From contig VBOZ01000015.1 in assembly GCA_005893305.1 (NCBI GenBank), positions 1 through 62,878 on the forward strand: a DNA stretch of 62,878 nt. The letters run 5' to 3'. A model generated the notes under the pieces. It saw only the letters and a program-made list of their open reading frames with translations. It was not told where the DNA came from and ran no database searches. Source of the DNA: Candidatus Eisenbacteria bacterium. GTDB taxonomy: Bacteria; Eisenbacteria; RBG-16-71-46; SZUA-252. Positions within the stretch are counted from its first letter, which is position 1, and each line of letters begins with the position of its first letter. The translations under genes and the position numbers were made by a program. Of the stretch, positions 50,273 through 58,864 are shown piece by piece.

Positions 50273-53200
50273 ATGAGTCGTGCCTCGACAATCCGCCTGC
50301 TCGCCGTTTCGTGCACCCTCTTTGCGCTCGGCTCGGGGTGGGCAAGACCTTCCCGCGCGGCGGACATCTCCCTCACGCCTATCGGGAACCTCGACGTAGG
50401 CGGCTTCAACATGTCCGTGATCACATCCGATTTGAATCGGGACGGAGCGCTCGACCTCATAACTACCAGTTTGGAATTCAACCGCGCCTCGGTATTTCTC
50501 GGAAACGGAGACGGGACCTTCCGGGCTCGCTCGGATTACGCCACGGCCAACGAGCCCCACTCTGTCGCGGCCGGAGATCTGAACCTGGATGGGATTCCCG
50601 ATCTACTTGTCGCAAACGCCGGGGCGGGCACCGTATCCGTGCTGATTGGGGTTGGCGACGGCACGTTTGTCCGAGGCACGGACTTCGAAGCTTCGCCCAC
50701 CCCTTACTTCGTTGGGATCGCCGACGTGAATGGCGACGGACGGCCCGACGCGATTTGCGCGGTCTCCTCATCCATCTTTGTACGCCTCGGAAACGGCGAC
50801 GGGACCTTCGGGCCGCGGACGGACGTGGCTCTTGCCGGCTGCGCCGTCGGTGAAATCCAGGCTGCCGACTTGAACGGCGACGGCCGGCTCGACCTGGCGG
50901 TGACCAACAATTGCTCCGGGCTCGTTCACATTCTGCTTGGCCACGGAGACGGCTCCTTTCAACCGCCGCTGAGCTATTCCGCCGACGGTTCGCCACTGTC
51001 GTGCGACATCGGCGATCTGAACGGGGACGGTCGGCTCGACCTCGTCGTCTCCGGTGGCGCCGCGCTCGCCGTATCCGTGTTCCTCGGTAATGGGGACGGC
51101 ACCTTCCTCCCGAGAACGGACTATGGAACGGACGTCGCACCGATCAGCGTGAGAATCGGAGATTTCAACTCGGACACCATCCCGGATCTCGCGGTGACCA
51201 CCGGCGAAGGGCGTGCTCTCGACGTCCTCGCCGGTCGTGGAGACGGAACCTTCGATCCAAAACACGGTTACCCGACCGGTCCTGGCTACGCCCTCGCGGT
51301 TGGCGACTGGGACCGAGATGGACTCCTGGATCTTGCGGCCTCAACTTTTGACCAGATGGGGCGCCTTTCCTTGTTCCGCAACACGCCCGGGGTGCCGGTA
51401 GGAAACTCGCCGGTCCTTACGGCTCCTCCCTCGGCCAGCGGCAATGTCGGTACTGAGATTACATTCACGGTGTCCGCCGCCGATCCCGACGGCGAGCCGA
51501 TCACGGAGCTGGGGGTGAGCCCTCTTCTCCCGGGCGCCTCGTTCACGGTGGATCCCTCGCAAACCTCCGGCACGTTTCGATGGACGCCGACGTCGGCCGA
51601 GCTGGGTGGACCGTACCGAGTGGTCTTCTTCGCATACAACTCGCTCGCTACCTCGGCGAGGACCCATATCTACATTGGGCCGGGAGGATCCAATCGACCC
51701 CCAGTGCTGGACCCAATCGGAAGCAAGGCGGTAAACGAGCTCGCACCGTTGACCTTCACCGCGACCGCGACGGATCCCGATGCGGGCCAGACTCTGACTT
51801 TCTTGCTCTTCCTAGGCGCCCCGGCGGCTACGGGGGCGACCCTCAATGGGACGACCGGCGCGTTCAACTGGACTCCGACAGAGGCCCAGGGTCCGGGCTC
51901 GTACTCCATCACGGTCCAGGTGGTGGACAACGGAAGTCCGCAGCTCAACGCGGTAGAGGGGATCACGATCGCGGTGAACGAAGTGAACGTGGCACCGGTG
52001 CTCGCAGCGATCGGAAACAAGGCGGCGTGCGCTGTGGGTTCACCCTTTACGTTTACCGCGACGGCCACCGATACGGACGTTCCGGCAAACGTCTTGACGT
52101 TCTCGCTCGACCCCGGTGCTCCGTCGGGGGCGACGATCAACGGGTCGACAGGCGTCTTCAATTGGACGCCTTCCTCGCCAGGGAGCTTCCCGGTGACTAT
52201 TCGCGTGACGGACAACGGCACGCCACCGTTGAACGATTTCGAGGCCATCACGATCACTGTTAGCCCCGGGGAGCCGAATCAGCCCCCCGTTCTGAGCGCG
52301 ATCGGTAACAAGACGGTGAACGAGCTCACGCCGCTGGCATTCACCGTTGTGGCGTCGGATCCCGGTCCCTGTCCTGGCGAGACACTCACGTTCTCCCTGG
52401 ATGCTGGCGCGCCCGCTGGCGCCACGATCAATGGGTCGACCGGCGCGTTTACGTGGACCCCGGCGGAGGCGCAGGGGCCGGGAACCTTCCCGATCACGGT
52501 CCGCGTGACCGACAACGGAAGCCCGCCACTTAGCGACTTCGAGACGATCACGGTGACGGTAAACGAGGTGAACTCGGCCCCAGTGGTGGCGAATCCCGGG
52601 AACAAGTTCGTAACGGTGTTGTCGACCCTGGCGTTCACGGTCACGGCAACCGATTCGGACATTCCGGCCAACACGATTGCGTGGTCGTTAACGCTGGGGA
52701 CACCCGCGGCGACGGGCGCGACGATCAACTCTTCCACAGGGGCGTTCAGCTGGACGCCCACACAGGCACAGGCAAACCAGGTGTACCCGGTGACGATCAC
52801 GGCGACCGATAACGGGACCCCGGTGCTCAGCGGGTCGGCCGCGATCACAGTCACCGTCAACGAGGCGAATCAGGCGCCTGTCCTCTCCCCCATCGGGGGT
52901 AAATCCGGAACCGTTCAAGTACTCTTGACCTTTACGGCGACGGCGACGGACCCGAATGCGGGTCAGACGCTGACTTTCTCACTCGATGCAGGAGCCCCGG
53001 TCGGCGCCACGATGACGCCGGGCGGAACCTTCTCCTGGACGCCTGCTTGCGGGCAGAACGGGACCTTCCCGGTCACCATCCGCGTCACGGACAATGGCAT
53101 CCCCCCGCTGAGCGACTTCGAGGCGATCACGATCACGATTGGTGATCCGGGCAACCCGTCACCCGTGCTCGCGACCATCGGGAACAAGACAGTCAATGAA

Positions 53201-56200
53201 GGCTTCCTCTTGAGCTTTACCGCCACCGCGACGGATTCAGATGCTGGGGATGTGCTCACATTTTCATTGGACTCGGGTGCTCCGGCCGGTGCCGCCATCA
53301 ACGGAGCGTCTGGTGCCTTCACTTGGACGCCGACCGAGGCCCAAGGCCCAGGAAGTCATCCGATCACCGTTCGCGTGACGGATAACGGAGAGTGCCCGGC
53401 AACTGATTTCGAAACAATCACCGTAATGGTGAACGAGGTGAACGTGTCCCCGGTGCTCGCGCCGATAGGAAACAAAACCGCGTGCAGCGTTGGCGCTCCC
53501 TTTACTTTCACCGTGACGGCCACCGATGCCGACCTTCCGGCAAACGTCCTGACGTTCTCGCTCGATCCCGGCGCCCCGTCGGGAGCGGCGATCAATGCGT
53601 CTACGGGCGCCTTCAGCTGGACGCCCTCGACGACCGGGACCTTTCCGGTGACGGTTCGGGTGGCAGACAACGGCACACCGACTCTGGACGACTTCGAGGT
53701 TGTCACGATCACCGTAAGCCCCGGGGCGCCGAACCAGGCACCTGTTCTGGGAGCGATCGGAAACAAGACGGTGAACGAGCTTGCGGCGCTGGCATTCACC
53801 GCTGTCGCGTCCGACCCCGGTCCCTGTCCTGGAGAAACTCTCACCTTCTCGCTGGATGCCGGAGCGCCTATCGGCACGACGATCAATGGATCGACCGGCG
53901 TCTTTACCTGGACCCCGACGGAGGCCCAGGGCCCGGGCACCTTCCCGATCACAATCCGCGTAACGGACAACGGCAGCCCCCCGCTGAGCGACTTCGAGAC
54001 CATTCAGGTCACGGTGAACGAGTTCAACTCCGCGCCGGTGCTGGCGGCGATCGGGAACAAGACCGGCGCGATTGGCACTCCGACCACCTTCACGGCGACG
54101 GCGACCGATTCCGATATTCCCGCGAACACCCTGACTTTCTCGCTCGATGCGGGCGCTCCGCCGGGCGCCACAATTAACGCCGCAACGGGCGCCTTCAGCT
54201 GGACGCCCTCGACGACGGGGACCTTCCCGGTCACGATTCGCGTCACCGACAACGGCACCCCACCACTGAGTGACTTCGAGACGATCACGATCGTCATGGG
54301 TGGAGGTCCGGGCCAGGCGCCAGTTTTGGCAGCGATCGGGAATAAAACGGTGAATGAGCTCACGCTCCTGGCTTTCACCGCGACCGCAACGGATCCGAAC
54401 GCTGGGGAAGTCCTCACATTCTCGCTGGATGCCGGCGCGCCTGCCGGCACGACGATCAATGGGTCGAGCGGCGCCTTTGTCTGGACCCCGACCGAGGCAC
54501 AGGGCCCGGGGGTCTACCCGATCACGGTCCGCGTAACGGACAACGGCAGCCCGCCACTGAGCGATTTCGAGACGATTCAGGTCACGGTGAATGAGTTCAA
54601 CTCCCCGCCTGTGCTGACACCGATTGGGAACAAGAGCGGCACGATCGGCACGCCGGTCACCTTCACGGCGACCGCGACAGATGCCGACATCCCGGCGAAC
54701 ACGCTGACATTCTCGTTGGACGCCGGCGCGCCGCCGGGGGCCACGATTGGCGCATCGACGGGCGCCTTTAGTTGGACACCGACGAACAGCGGGACCGTTC
54801 CCGTAACGATTCGCGTCACCGACAACGGCACACCACCACTGAGTGACTTCGAGACGATCACGATCGTCCCGGCACTCGGTGCGGGCCAGGCGCCGGTTCT
54901 GTCACCGATCGGGAACAAAACGGTGAACGAGCTTGTGCTCCTCGCTTTCACCGCGACCGCAACGGATCCAAACGCTGGTGACGTTCTCACCTTCTCGCTG
55001 GATGCCGGCGCACCCGCCGGCGCGACCATCGGCGCATCGACGGGCGCATTCAGTTGGACCCCGTCGGAGGCGCAGGGTCCCGGGAGCCGCCCGATCACGG
55101 TCCGCGTGACGGACAACGGCAGCCCGCCCCAAAGCGATTTCGAGACGTTCACGGTCACCGTGAATGAGGTAAACCAGGCGCCGGTCCTGACTCCGATCGG
55201 CAACAAGACTGTGACTGCGGGGTCGACCCTTGCCCTCACGGCGACCGCGACCGACGCCGATATCCCGCCCAACACGCTCTGTTTCTCGCTCGATTCCGGT
55301 TCGCCGCCCGGGGCCACGATGACCTGCGGCACGGGCGCCTTCATGTGGACCCCGTCGCTGGGGCAAATCGGCCTCTACTCGATTACGGTGCGGGTCACGG
55401 ATAACGGGATCCCGCCCTTGAGCGATTCCGAGACGATCACGGTGCTGGTGAGTCAACCGGAGAGCAGGCCGACGGCCGATGCCGGCGGTCCCTACACAGG
55501 GATCGTGAATAGCCCGCTGAGTTTCGATGGGACTGGCTCGTCCGACCCGAACGGTGAGGTGCTCACGTACCTCTGGAATTTCGGCGACGGCAACACGGGC
55601 GCGGGGGCCACACCGATGCACATCTACACCGCCCCGGGAAACTACAACGTGGTCCTCCGCGTCACGGACCCGGAAGGTAACTTCGACGAAGACGTCACGA
55701 CCGTCACGATCCTGGCGGAGATCCCGGTGACCCTACTCCTCAAGAACGGCAAGTCGACGATCAACCTTGGCGATCCCGACGTCCTGAAGCTCGGTATCGA
55801 GGAGCTCGAACAGCCGTACGCGAGCGTCCTCGTCGGCACGGCCCGCCTCTCCACCGATTTCCCGAACGCTGGCACCGTCGCCGAGTGCTCGGCGGACACG
55901 AAGCACACCCGGATCGGGGACCTGGATCGAAACGGTGTGTCCGACCTCGAGCTCCGGTTCCCGATCGCTTGCATCAGGGATCTGTTCCGGAATACCCCCA
56001 ACAACAGCACCGTGAACCTCATCCTCACCGGGCAATTTCAGACGTCGACGGGTACGGTCCCACTCCGCGGCGTGAAGGCGGTCACGATCAAGAGGGGCGG
56101 CGGCGGTAGTGCCCCTGTCCTCGCCTACCCGAACCCATTCAATCCACAAGGCAGGCTCTCGTTCATGACCACGAGGCCGGGGAGCGCGAGCATTCAGCTA

Positions 56201-56383
56201 TTCGATCTTCAGGGACGCCTGGTGAGAACACTACTGCCGCGGCAATACCTAGGGCCGGGCGATCACGAGATCGCGATCGACGGTTTGAACGACCAGGGCA
56301 TCGGCCTTTCCTCTGGAATCTATTTCTACCGGGTTTCGACGGCGGACGGCGTCACGGAGGGATCGATCAGCGTATTGAAGTAG
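50273..56383 (+). CDS. Giant secreted protein: FG-GAP propeller, 14 Ig-like domains, PKD, PNPFNP-type C-terminal domain
   Basis: 2036 residues. After a signal peptide (1-29) come seven FG-GAP/VCBS blades (about 38-370), each with a Ca-loop such as DLNGDGRLDL and most with an LGNGDGTF strand. One divergent Ig-like domain (about 380-475) and thirteen closely related Ig-like domains of ~97 residues (about 477-1730; hallmark PVLxxIGNKTVNEL...FTATATD) follow. PKD begins near 1733, and the C-terminal YPNPFNPQGRL module near 1949. The last ~400 residues are almost the same as those of the preceding gene product. GGAGG lies six bases before the ATG, 62 bases after the first gene, so the two are probably cotranscribed. 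Propeller plus stalk plus anchor suggests a surface-displayed adhesin. Confidence 0.9.
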   Translation: MSRASTIRLLAVSCTLFALGSGWARPSRAADISLTPIGNLDVGGFNMSVITSDLNRDGALDLITTSLEFNRASVFLGNGDGTFRARSDYATANEPHSVAAGDLNLDGIPDLLVANAGAGTVSVLIGVGDGTFVRGTDFEASPTPYFVGIADVNGDGRPDAICAVSSSIFVRLGNGDGTFGPRTDVALAGCAVGEIQAADLNGDGRLDLAVTNNCSGLVHILLGHGDGSFQPPLSYSADGSPLSCDIGDLNGDGRLDLVVSGGAALAVSVFLGNGDGTFLPRTDYGTDVAPISVRIGDFNSDTIPDLAVTTGEGRALDVLAGRGDGTFDPKHGYPTGPGYALAVGDWDRDGLLDLAASTFDQMGRLSLFRNTPGVPVGNSPVLTAPPSASGNVGTEITFTVSAADPDGEPITELGVSPLLPGASFTVDPSQTSGTFRWTPTSAELGGPYRVVFFAYNSLATSARTHIYIGPGGSNRPPVLDPIGSKAVNELAPLTFTATATDPDAGQTLTFLLFLGAPAATGATLNGTTGAFNWTPTEAQGPGSYSITVQVVDNGSPQLNAVEGITIAVNEVNVAPVLAAIGNKAACAVGSPFTFTATATDTDVPANVLTFSLDPGAPSGATINGSTGVFNWTPSSPGSFPVTIRVTDNGTPPLNDFEAITITVSPGEPNQPPVLSAIGNKTVNELTPLAFTVVASDPGPCPGETLTFSLDAGAPAGATINGSTGAFTWTPAEAQGPGTFPITVRVTDNGSPPLSDFETITVTVNEVNSAPVVANPGNKFVTVLSTLAFTVTATDSDIPANTIAWSLTLGTPAATGATINSSTGAFSWTPTQAQANQVYPVTITATDNGTPVLSGSAAITVTVNEANQAPVLSPIGGKSGTVQVLLTFTATATDPNAGQTLTFSLDAGAPVGATMTPGGTFSWTPACGQNGTFPVTIRVTDNGIPPLSDFEAITITIGDPGNPSPVLATIGNKTVNEGFLLSFTATATDSDAGDVLTFSLDSGAPAGAAINGASGAFTWTPTEAQGPGSHPITVRVTDNGECPATDFETITVMVNEVNVSPVLAPIGNKTACSVGAPFTFTVTATDADLPANVLTFSLDPGAPSGAAINASTGAFSWTPSTTGTFPVTVRVADNGTPTLDDFEVVTITVSPGAPNQAPVLGAIGNKTVNELAALAFTAVASDPGPCPGETLTFSLDAGAPIGTTINGSTGVFTWTPTEAQGPGTFPITIRVTDNGSPPLSDFETIQVTVNEFNSAPVLAAIGNKTGAIGTPTTFTATATDSDIPANTLTFSLDAGAPPGATINAATGAFSWTPSTTGTFPVTIRVTDNGTPPLSDFETITIVMGGGPGQAPVLAAIGNKTVNELTLLAFTATATDPNAGEVLTFSLDAGAPAGTTINGSSGAFVWTPTEAQGPGVYPITVRVTDNGSPPLSDFETIQVTVNEFNSPPVLTPIGNKSGTIGTPVTFTATATDADIPANTLTFSLDAGAPPGATIGASTGAFSWTPTNSGTVPVTIRVTDNGTPPLSDFETITIVPALGAGQAPVLSPIGNKTVNELVLLAFTATATDPNAGDVLTFSLDAGAPAGATIGASTGAFSWTPSEAQGPGSRPITVRVTDNGSPPQSDFETFTVTVNEVNQAPVLTPIGNKTVTAGSTLALTATATDADIPPNTLCFSLDSGSPPGATMTCGTGAFMWTPSLGQIGLYSITVRVTDNGIPPLSDSETITVLVSQPESRPTADAGGPYTGIVNSPLSFDGTGSSDPNGEVLTYLWNFGDGNTGAGATPMHIYTAPGNYNVVLRVTDPEGNFDEDVTTVTILAEIPVTLLLKNGKSTINLGDPDVLKLGIEELEQPYASVLVGTARLSTDFPNAGTVAECSADTKHTRIGDLDRNGVSDLELRFPIACIRDLFRNTPNNSTVNLILTGQFQTSTGTVPLRGVKAVTIKRGGGGSAPVLAYPNPFNPQGRLSFMTTRPGSASIQLFDLQGRLVRTLLPRQYLGPGDHEIAIDGLNDQGIGLSSGIYFYRVSTADGVTEGSISVLK
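51702..55460 (+). repeat. Tandem array of thirteen ~290-bp Ig-domain repeats
   Basis: Thirteen in-frame units encode Ig-like domains. Units 2-3 and 7-8 match as pairs (ACxVG type then PGPCPG type), and units 9-10 and 11-12 match as pairs (GxIGT type then DPNAG type), pointing to a two-domain unit of about 575-580 bp that was copied. Confidence 0.85.
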
Positions 56384-56446
56384 TTGCGGGGCTCTCGGCG
56401 GCGGGACATAGTGGTGCCGTAGGTTTGCGATTGAGTTGAAGTAGTT
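56375..56446 (+). repeat. 11-bp direct repeat at the giant gene's stop
   Basis: TTGAAGTAGTT at 56375-56385 (last codons and stop of the giant gene) recurs at 56436-56446, where the frame again reads LK-stop. It may mark the remnant end of another copy of the repeat-protein tail. Confidence 0.45.
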
Positions 56447-56477
56447 CATCGCCGCGCCCACTGGGGGCACCAAGGCA

Positions 56478-58412
56478 ATTACCAAGTCCGATCGAAGTGC
56501 CCGACCCGCGGACGGCGTTCCCGACTGGCTCGCTCCGGCGCTGACGGCGGCTCTCCTCGCCGCCCCTCGTCTGGGCCTCGGCTATTTCTGGGACGACTAT
56601 CACTTCCTGACCGCGCGCGGCACGAACAACCCCCTCTACTATCTAATCCCGCATAAGGCTGACCCCTACTATCGGCCGATCCCCGAGGGTCTCTACGCGC
56701 AGCTCCTCAGGCGCCTCGATCCGCACAGCGGCCTCCTGGGGCACGGGATCAACCTCGCGCTCTTCGCGCTCGCTGTCGTCCTCCTGGTCCGGATCGTCAC
56801 GCGCCTCGCCGGGAGGCGTGCCGGGATCATCGCCGGGTTCGCCTTCGCGGCCACCGGGGCGGTTCCGAGCCTCGTCGCCTGGGTGAGCGGCTCGCACGAT
56901 CTCTTCGCGATCGTGTTCCTCCTCGCGGCCATGCTTCTCCGCGACGCCGGCCGGTTCGTACCCGCGCTCGCGGCGACCGCGTGCGCGCTTCTCTCCAAGG
57001 AATCCGCCATCGCGATGGTGCCCGCGCTCGTCTTCTGGGACGCGATCACCGGGAGCCGGGCGCCTCGTCTCGCCCGCGCCCTGATCGCCTATGGGTGCGT
57101 GATCGTCGCATGGGCCGCCATGCATCCGGGCGTGCGAGCGCTGGTTGCGCACGGATTCCAAAGCGGCGCGACCGGGTACGTGGGCCTGGAGCATCCCGAG
57201 CGATGGGCGCGATATTCCCTCCGATACGTGGCGACGCTCTGGAACCTTCCGGTAACCGGATTCTCCACGCGGTGGCCGTCGGAGCTGACGCCTTGGGTTG
57301 CCGCGGCGCTCGCCGTTCTCGTCGCCGGCATAGCTTGGGGCCGCGGGATGCGCGCGGCCTTGAGTAGCGATATCGGTTCGCTACCGTCCGCGCGCCGGCT
57401 CGCCACGCTCGGGCTCTTGCTCGCGGTTCCGCCACTTCTCCTTCCCACGTTCCTGGTCCGGCCATGGGTCCCCTATCTCGTCGCCCTACCCGCGCTCGGA
57501 GCCTCCCTGCTTCTTGCGATCGGGCTGAGGCGTGCGTCGGTGGGCGTTGCCGTCCTGACCCTGGCGGCATTCCTCGTGATGGGTGCTTCGTGCCGCGGCG
57601 TCTCGCTGCCCGGCGAGCTCTCATGGACGGAGGCGGTCCTCGTCGACGCGAGCCAGGCGATTCACCGCGTGGAGCGAAACCTCCGCACGATCCGCCCATC
57701 GATTCCCCATGGAGCGCAGCTTTTGGTATCGGTCGCGGCGACCGGCACGCGTGGAATCAATTCCACGATCATCGACGGCCAGGCGCCGAGCATCTGGTAC
57801 GACGACCCCTCGCTCAAGTCGGCGAGGCCGGAGCTACGTGGAGCAGGGTTTCGCGACGACCTTCTCTTTCGCGTCACGCAGGGACTCGACGTCGTGGAGA
57901 TCGAGCCCGATCAGACCCTTTACCGCTCGACCGCCTCCTCTGTGAGCCCGTTCGACATCGGGCGGCCGATCAGCACCTACGCGCGCGGGGTGGCCGCTTC
58001 CGGTGACGTCGCCCGGTCGATCCGGATCCTCGAGAGGCTGGCCCGGCAGGATCAGGGCGATCTCCGATCGTACGACTTGCGATTGGCGGCCATGGCGGCG
58101 ATCTGGAAGGGACAGAAGGGGGAGGCGGCGCGGCTTGTGGCGGAGGCCGACTCGATGCCGCGAGATGCGGCGCTCGATCAGATGGCGAAGGTATTCGGCG
58201 AGCCTACCGCCCGGCCCGACCTGGATTCCTGCGCCTACCAGGCCTTCGGCATCTCGACGGAAGACGCCGAGTCCATGCGCTTCCTGATGCGACTCTATCG
58301 CGACATGGGGTACGTGCCCCAAGAGGAGCACTTTGCCGCGCGCCTCCAGAGGATCGCGCCGGGCGATTCGGGGGCGGCGGAGGTGTTGCGCGCCAAGGGG
58401 GGTAGGCGGTAG
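56478..58412 (+). CDS. Polytopic GT-C-like membrane protein with C-terminal helical repeats, non-canonical start
   Basis: About 640 residues. The coding frame is open from 56445 and clearly protein-like from VPDWLAPALTAALLAAPRLG, with the early-loop acidic motif GYFWDDYHFL typical of GT-C glycosyltransferases (lipid-linked sugar donors). At least eight membrane helices run to about residue 370, followed by a periplasmic TPR-like tail (GDVARSIRILERLARQDQGD). No ATG, GTG or TTG exists in frame before GTG 56883, which would delete the DD motif and the first helices. ATT 56478 or ATC 56448 could start it; I mark ATT provisionally. It follows two secreted-protein genes and may glycosylate them (inference). 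Confidence 0.65.
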   Translation: MTKSDRSARPADGVPDWLAPALTAALLAAPRLGLGYFWDDYHFLTARGTNNPLYYLIPHKADPYYRPIPEGLYAQLLRRLDPHSGLLGHGINLALFALAVVLLVRIVTRLAGRRAGIIAGFAFAATGAVPSLVAWVSGSHDLFAIVFLLAAMLLRDAGRFVPALAATACALLSKESAIAMVPALVFWDAITGSRAPRLARALIAYGCVIVAWAAMHPGVRALVAHGFQSGATGYVGLEHPERWARYSLRYVATLWNLPVTGFSTRWPSELTPWVAAALAVLVAGIAWGRGMRAALSSDIGSLPSARRLATLGLLLAVPPLLLPTFLVRPWVPYLVALPALGASLLLAIGLRRASVGVAVLTLAAFLVMGASCRGVSLPGELSWTEAVLVDASQAIHRVERNLRTIRPSIPHGAQLLVSVAATGTRGINSTIIDGQAPSIWYDDPSLKSARPELRGAGFRDDLLFRVTQGLDVVEIEPDQTLYRSTASSVSPFDIGRPISTYARGVAASGDVARSIRILERLARQDQGDLRSYDLRLAAMAAIWKGQKGEAARLVAEADSMPRDAALDQMAKVFGEPTARPDLDSCAYQAFGISTEDAESMRFLMRLYRDMGYVPQEEHFAARLQRIAPGDSGAAEVLRAKGGRR

Positions 58413-58420
58413 TGACAACT

Positions 58421-58507
58421 TGGTGCCGGAGGGGGGAATCGAACCCCCACGGGATTGCTCCCACGGGATTTTGAGTCCCGCGCGTCTGCCAATTTCACCA
58501 CTCCGGC
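58421..58507 (-). tRNA. tRNA-Leu(CAA)
   Basis: 87-nt class II tRNA: acceptor GCCGGAG/CTCCGGC, discriminator A, encoded CCA, and a long variable arm (GGGAGCAATCCC). The anticodon stem CGGGA/TCCCG encloses CTCAAAA, giving anticodon CAA. A minus-strand TATCAT at 58536-58531 could be its -10. Confidence 0.95.
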
Positions 58508-58591
58508 GCCTTAACCCCTTGAATTTCTCGATGATAGCAGACCAGTCCGACCGACCCCAGTCCCCGACCACCCCATCGACCACAATTCCAA

Positions 58592-58621
58592 TTGACAACA
58601 GGCCAGTCGTTTAGGCATAAT
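58592..58621 (+). promoter_or_regulatory. Sigma-70-type promoter of the intergenic RNA
   Basis: TTGACA (58592-58597) and CATAAT (58616-58621) are spaced by 18 bp. The -35 is overlapped by the palindrome CAATT-CC-AATTG (58583-58594), a possible operator. No plus-strand protein gene follows before the terminator at 58822. Confidence 0.6.
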
Positions 58622-58654
58622 ACTTCCTGCAATTCGGAAGGCAACCCCCCGCCC

Positions 58655-58682
58655 GGAACTTTTCGCTCCTTCTAGCGTCTAA
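58655..58682 (+). promoter_or_regulatory. ECF (sigma-E-type) promoter of the intergenic RNA
   Basis: GGAACTT (58655-58661), 16 bp, TCTAA (58678-58682): an exact match to the sigma-E/RpoE-type consensus. Transcription would begin near 58690. The gene for the cognate ECF sigma factor is not in the window. Confidence 0.6.
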
Positions 58683-58689
58683 AGCTCTG

Positions 58690-58860
58690 ACGACAGGGAG
58701 TGAAGTTCCCTGTAATTCGCGTCTCCCTAGATGGCTTGACCCGGCGTTCGCCGGTGGGTTTCACAAGGCCTCAACAAGTTATTTAGGCACGGTCTGCACG
58801 GGGAACTTCCATATTCATAGACGGGTGGCGGGGCTCAGGTCACGCCACCCGGTTTTCTTT
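58690..58860 (+). ncRNA. Candidate small regulatory RNA with own promoters and terminator
   Basis: The 357-bp gap 58508-58864 holds no convincing protein gene. From the ECF-type start (~58690) a ~170-nt RNA would carry a hairpin ACAGGGA/TCCCTGT (58693-58699 with 58707-58713), a second hairpin CCGGC-GTTC-GCCGG (58741-58754), and an intrinsic terminator. From the upstream sigma-70 promoter it would be ~230 nt. It does not match 6S, tmRNA, SRP RNA or RNase P RNA by the features I know. A 28-codon frame (GTG 58700 to TAG 58786) has no usable Shine-Dalgarno and lies partly in the first hairpin. Promoter type and architecture resemble sigma-E-controlled sRNAs such as RybB and MicA, but the sequence does not. 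Confidence 0.5.
58822..58860 (+). terminator. Intrinsic terminator of the intergenic RNA
   Basis: A perfect 9-bp stem CGGGTGGCG/CGCCACCCG (58822-58830 with 58843-58851) encloses a 12-base loop and is followed by GTTTTCTTT. On the minus strand the hairpin lies just after the phosphatase gene, so it could serve both directions, but the T-tract is on the plus strand. Confidence 0.8.
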
Positions 58861-58864
58861 GCCC

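Noticed and set aside
51702-55460. Regular ~290-bp repeats considered as a CRISPR-like or satellite array
   Set aside because: Units are in frame, encode Ig-like domains and have no unique spacers.
58700-58786. 28-codon frame in the intergenic RNA
   Set aside because: The purine run AGGGA directly abuts the GTG with no spacing, the start lies in a hairpin, and composition is not distinctive; kept only as an alternative to an RNA function.
58786-58797. Sigma-54-like GGCAC...TGC element in the intergenic RNA
   Set aside because: GG and GC are 10 bp apart; sigma-54 promoters need 12.
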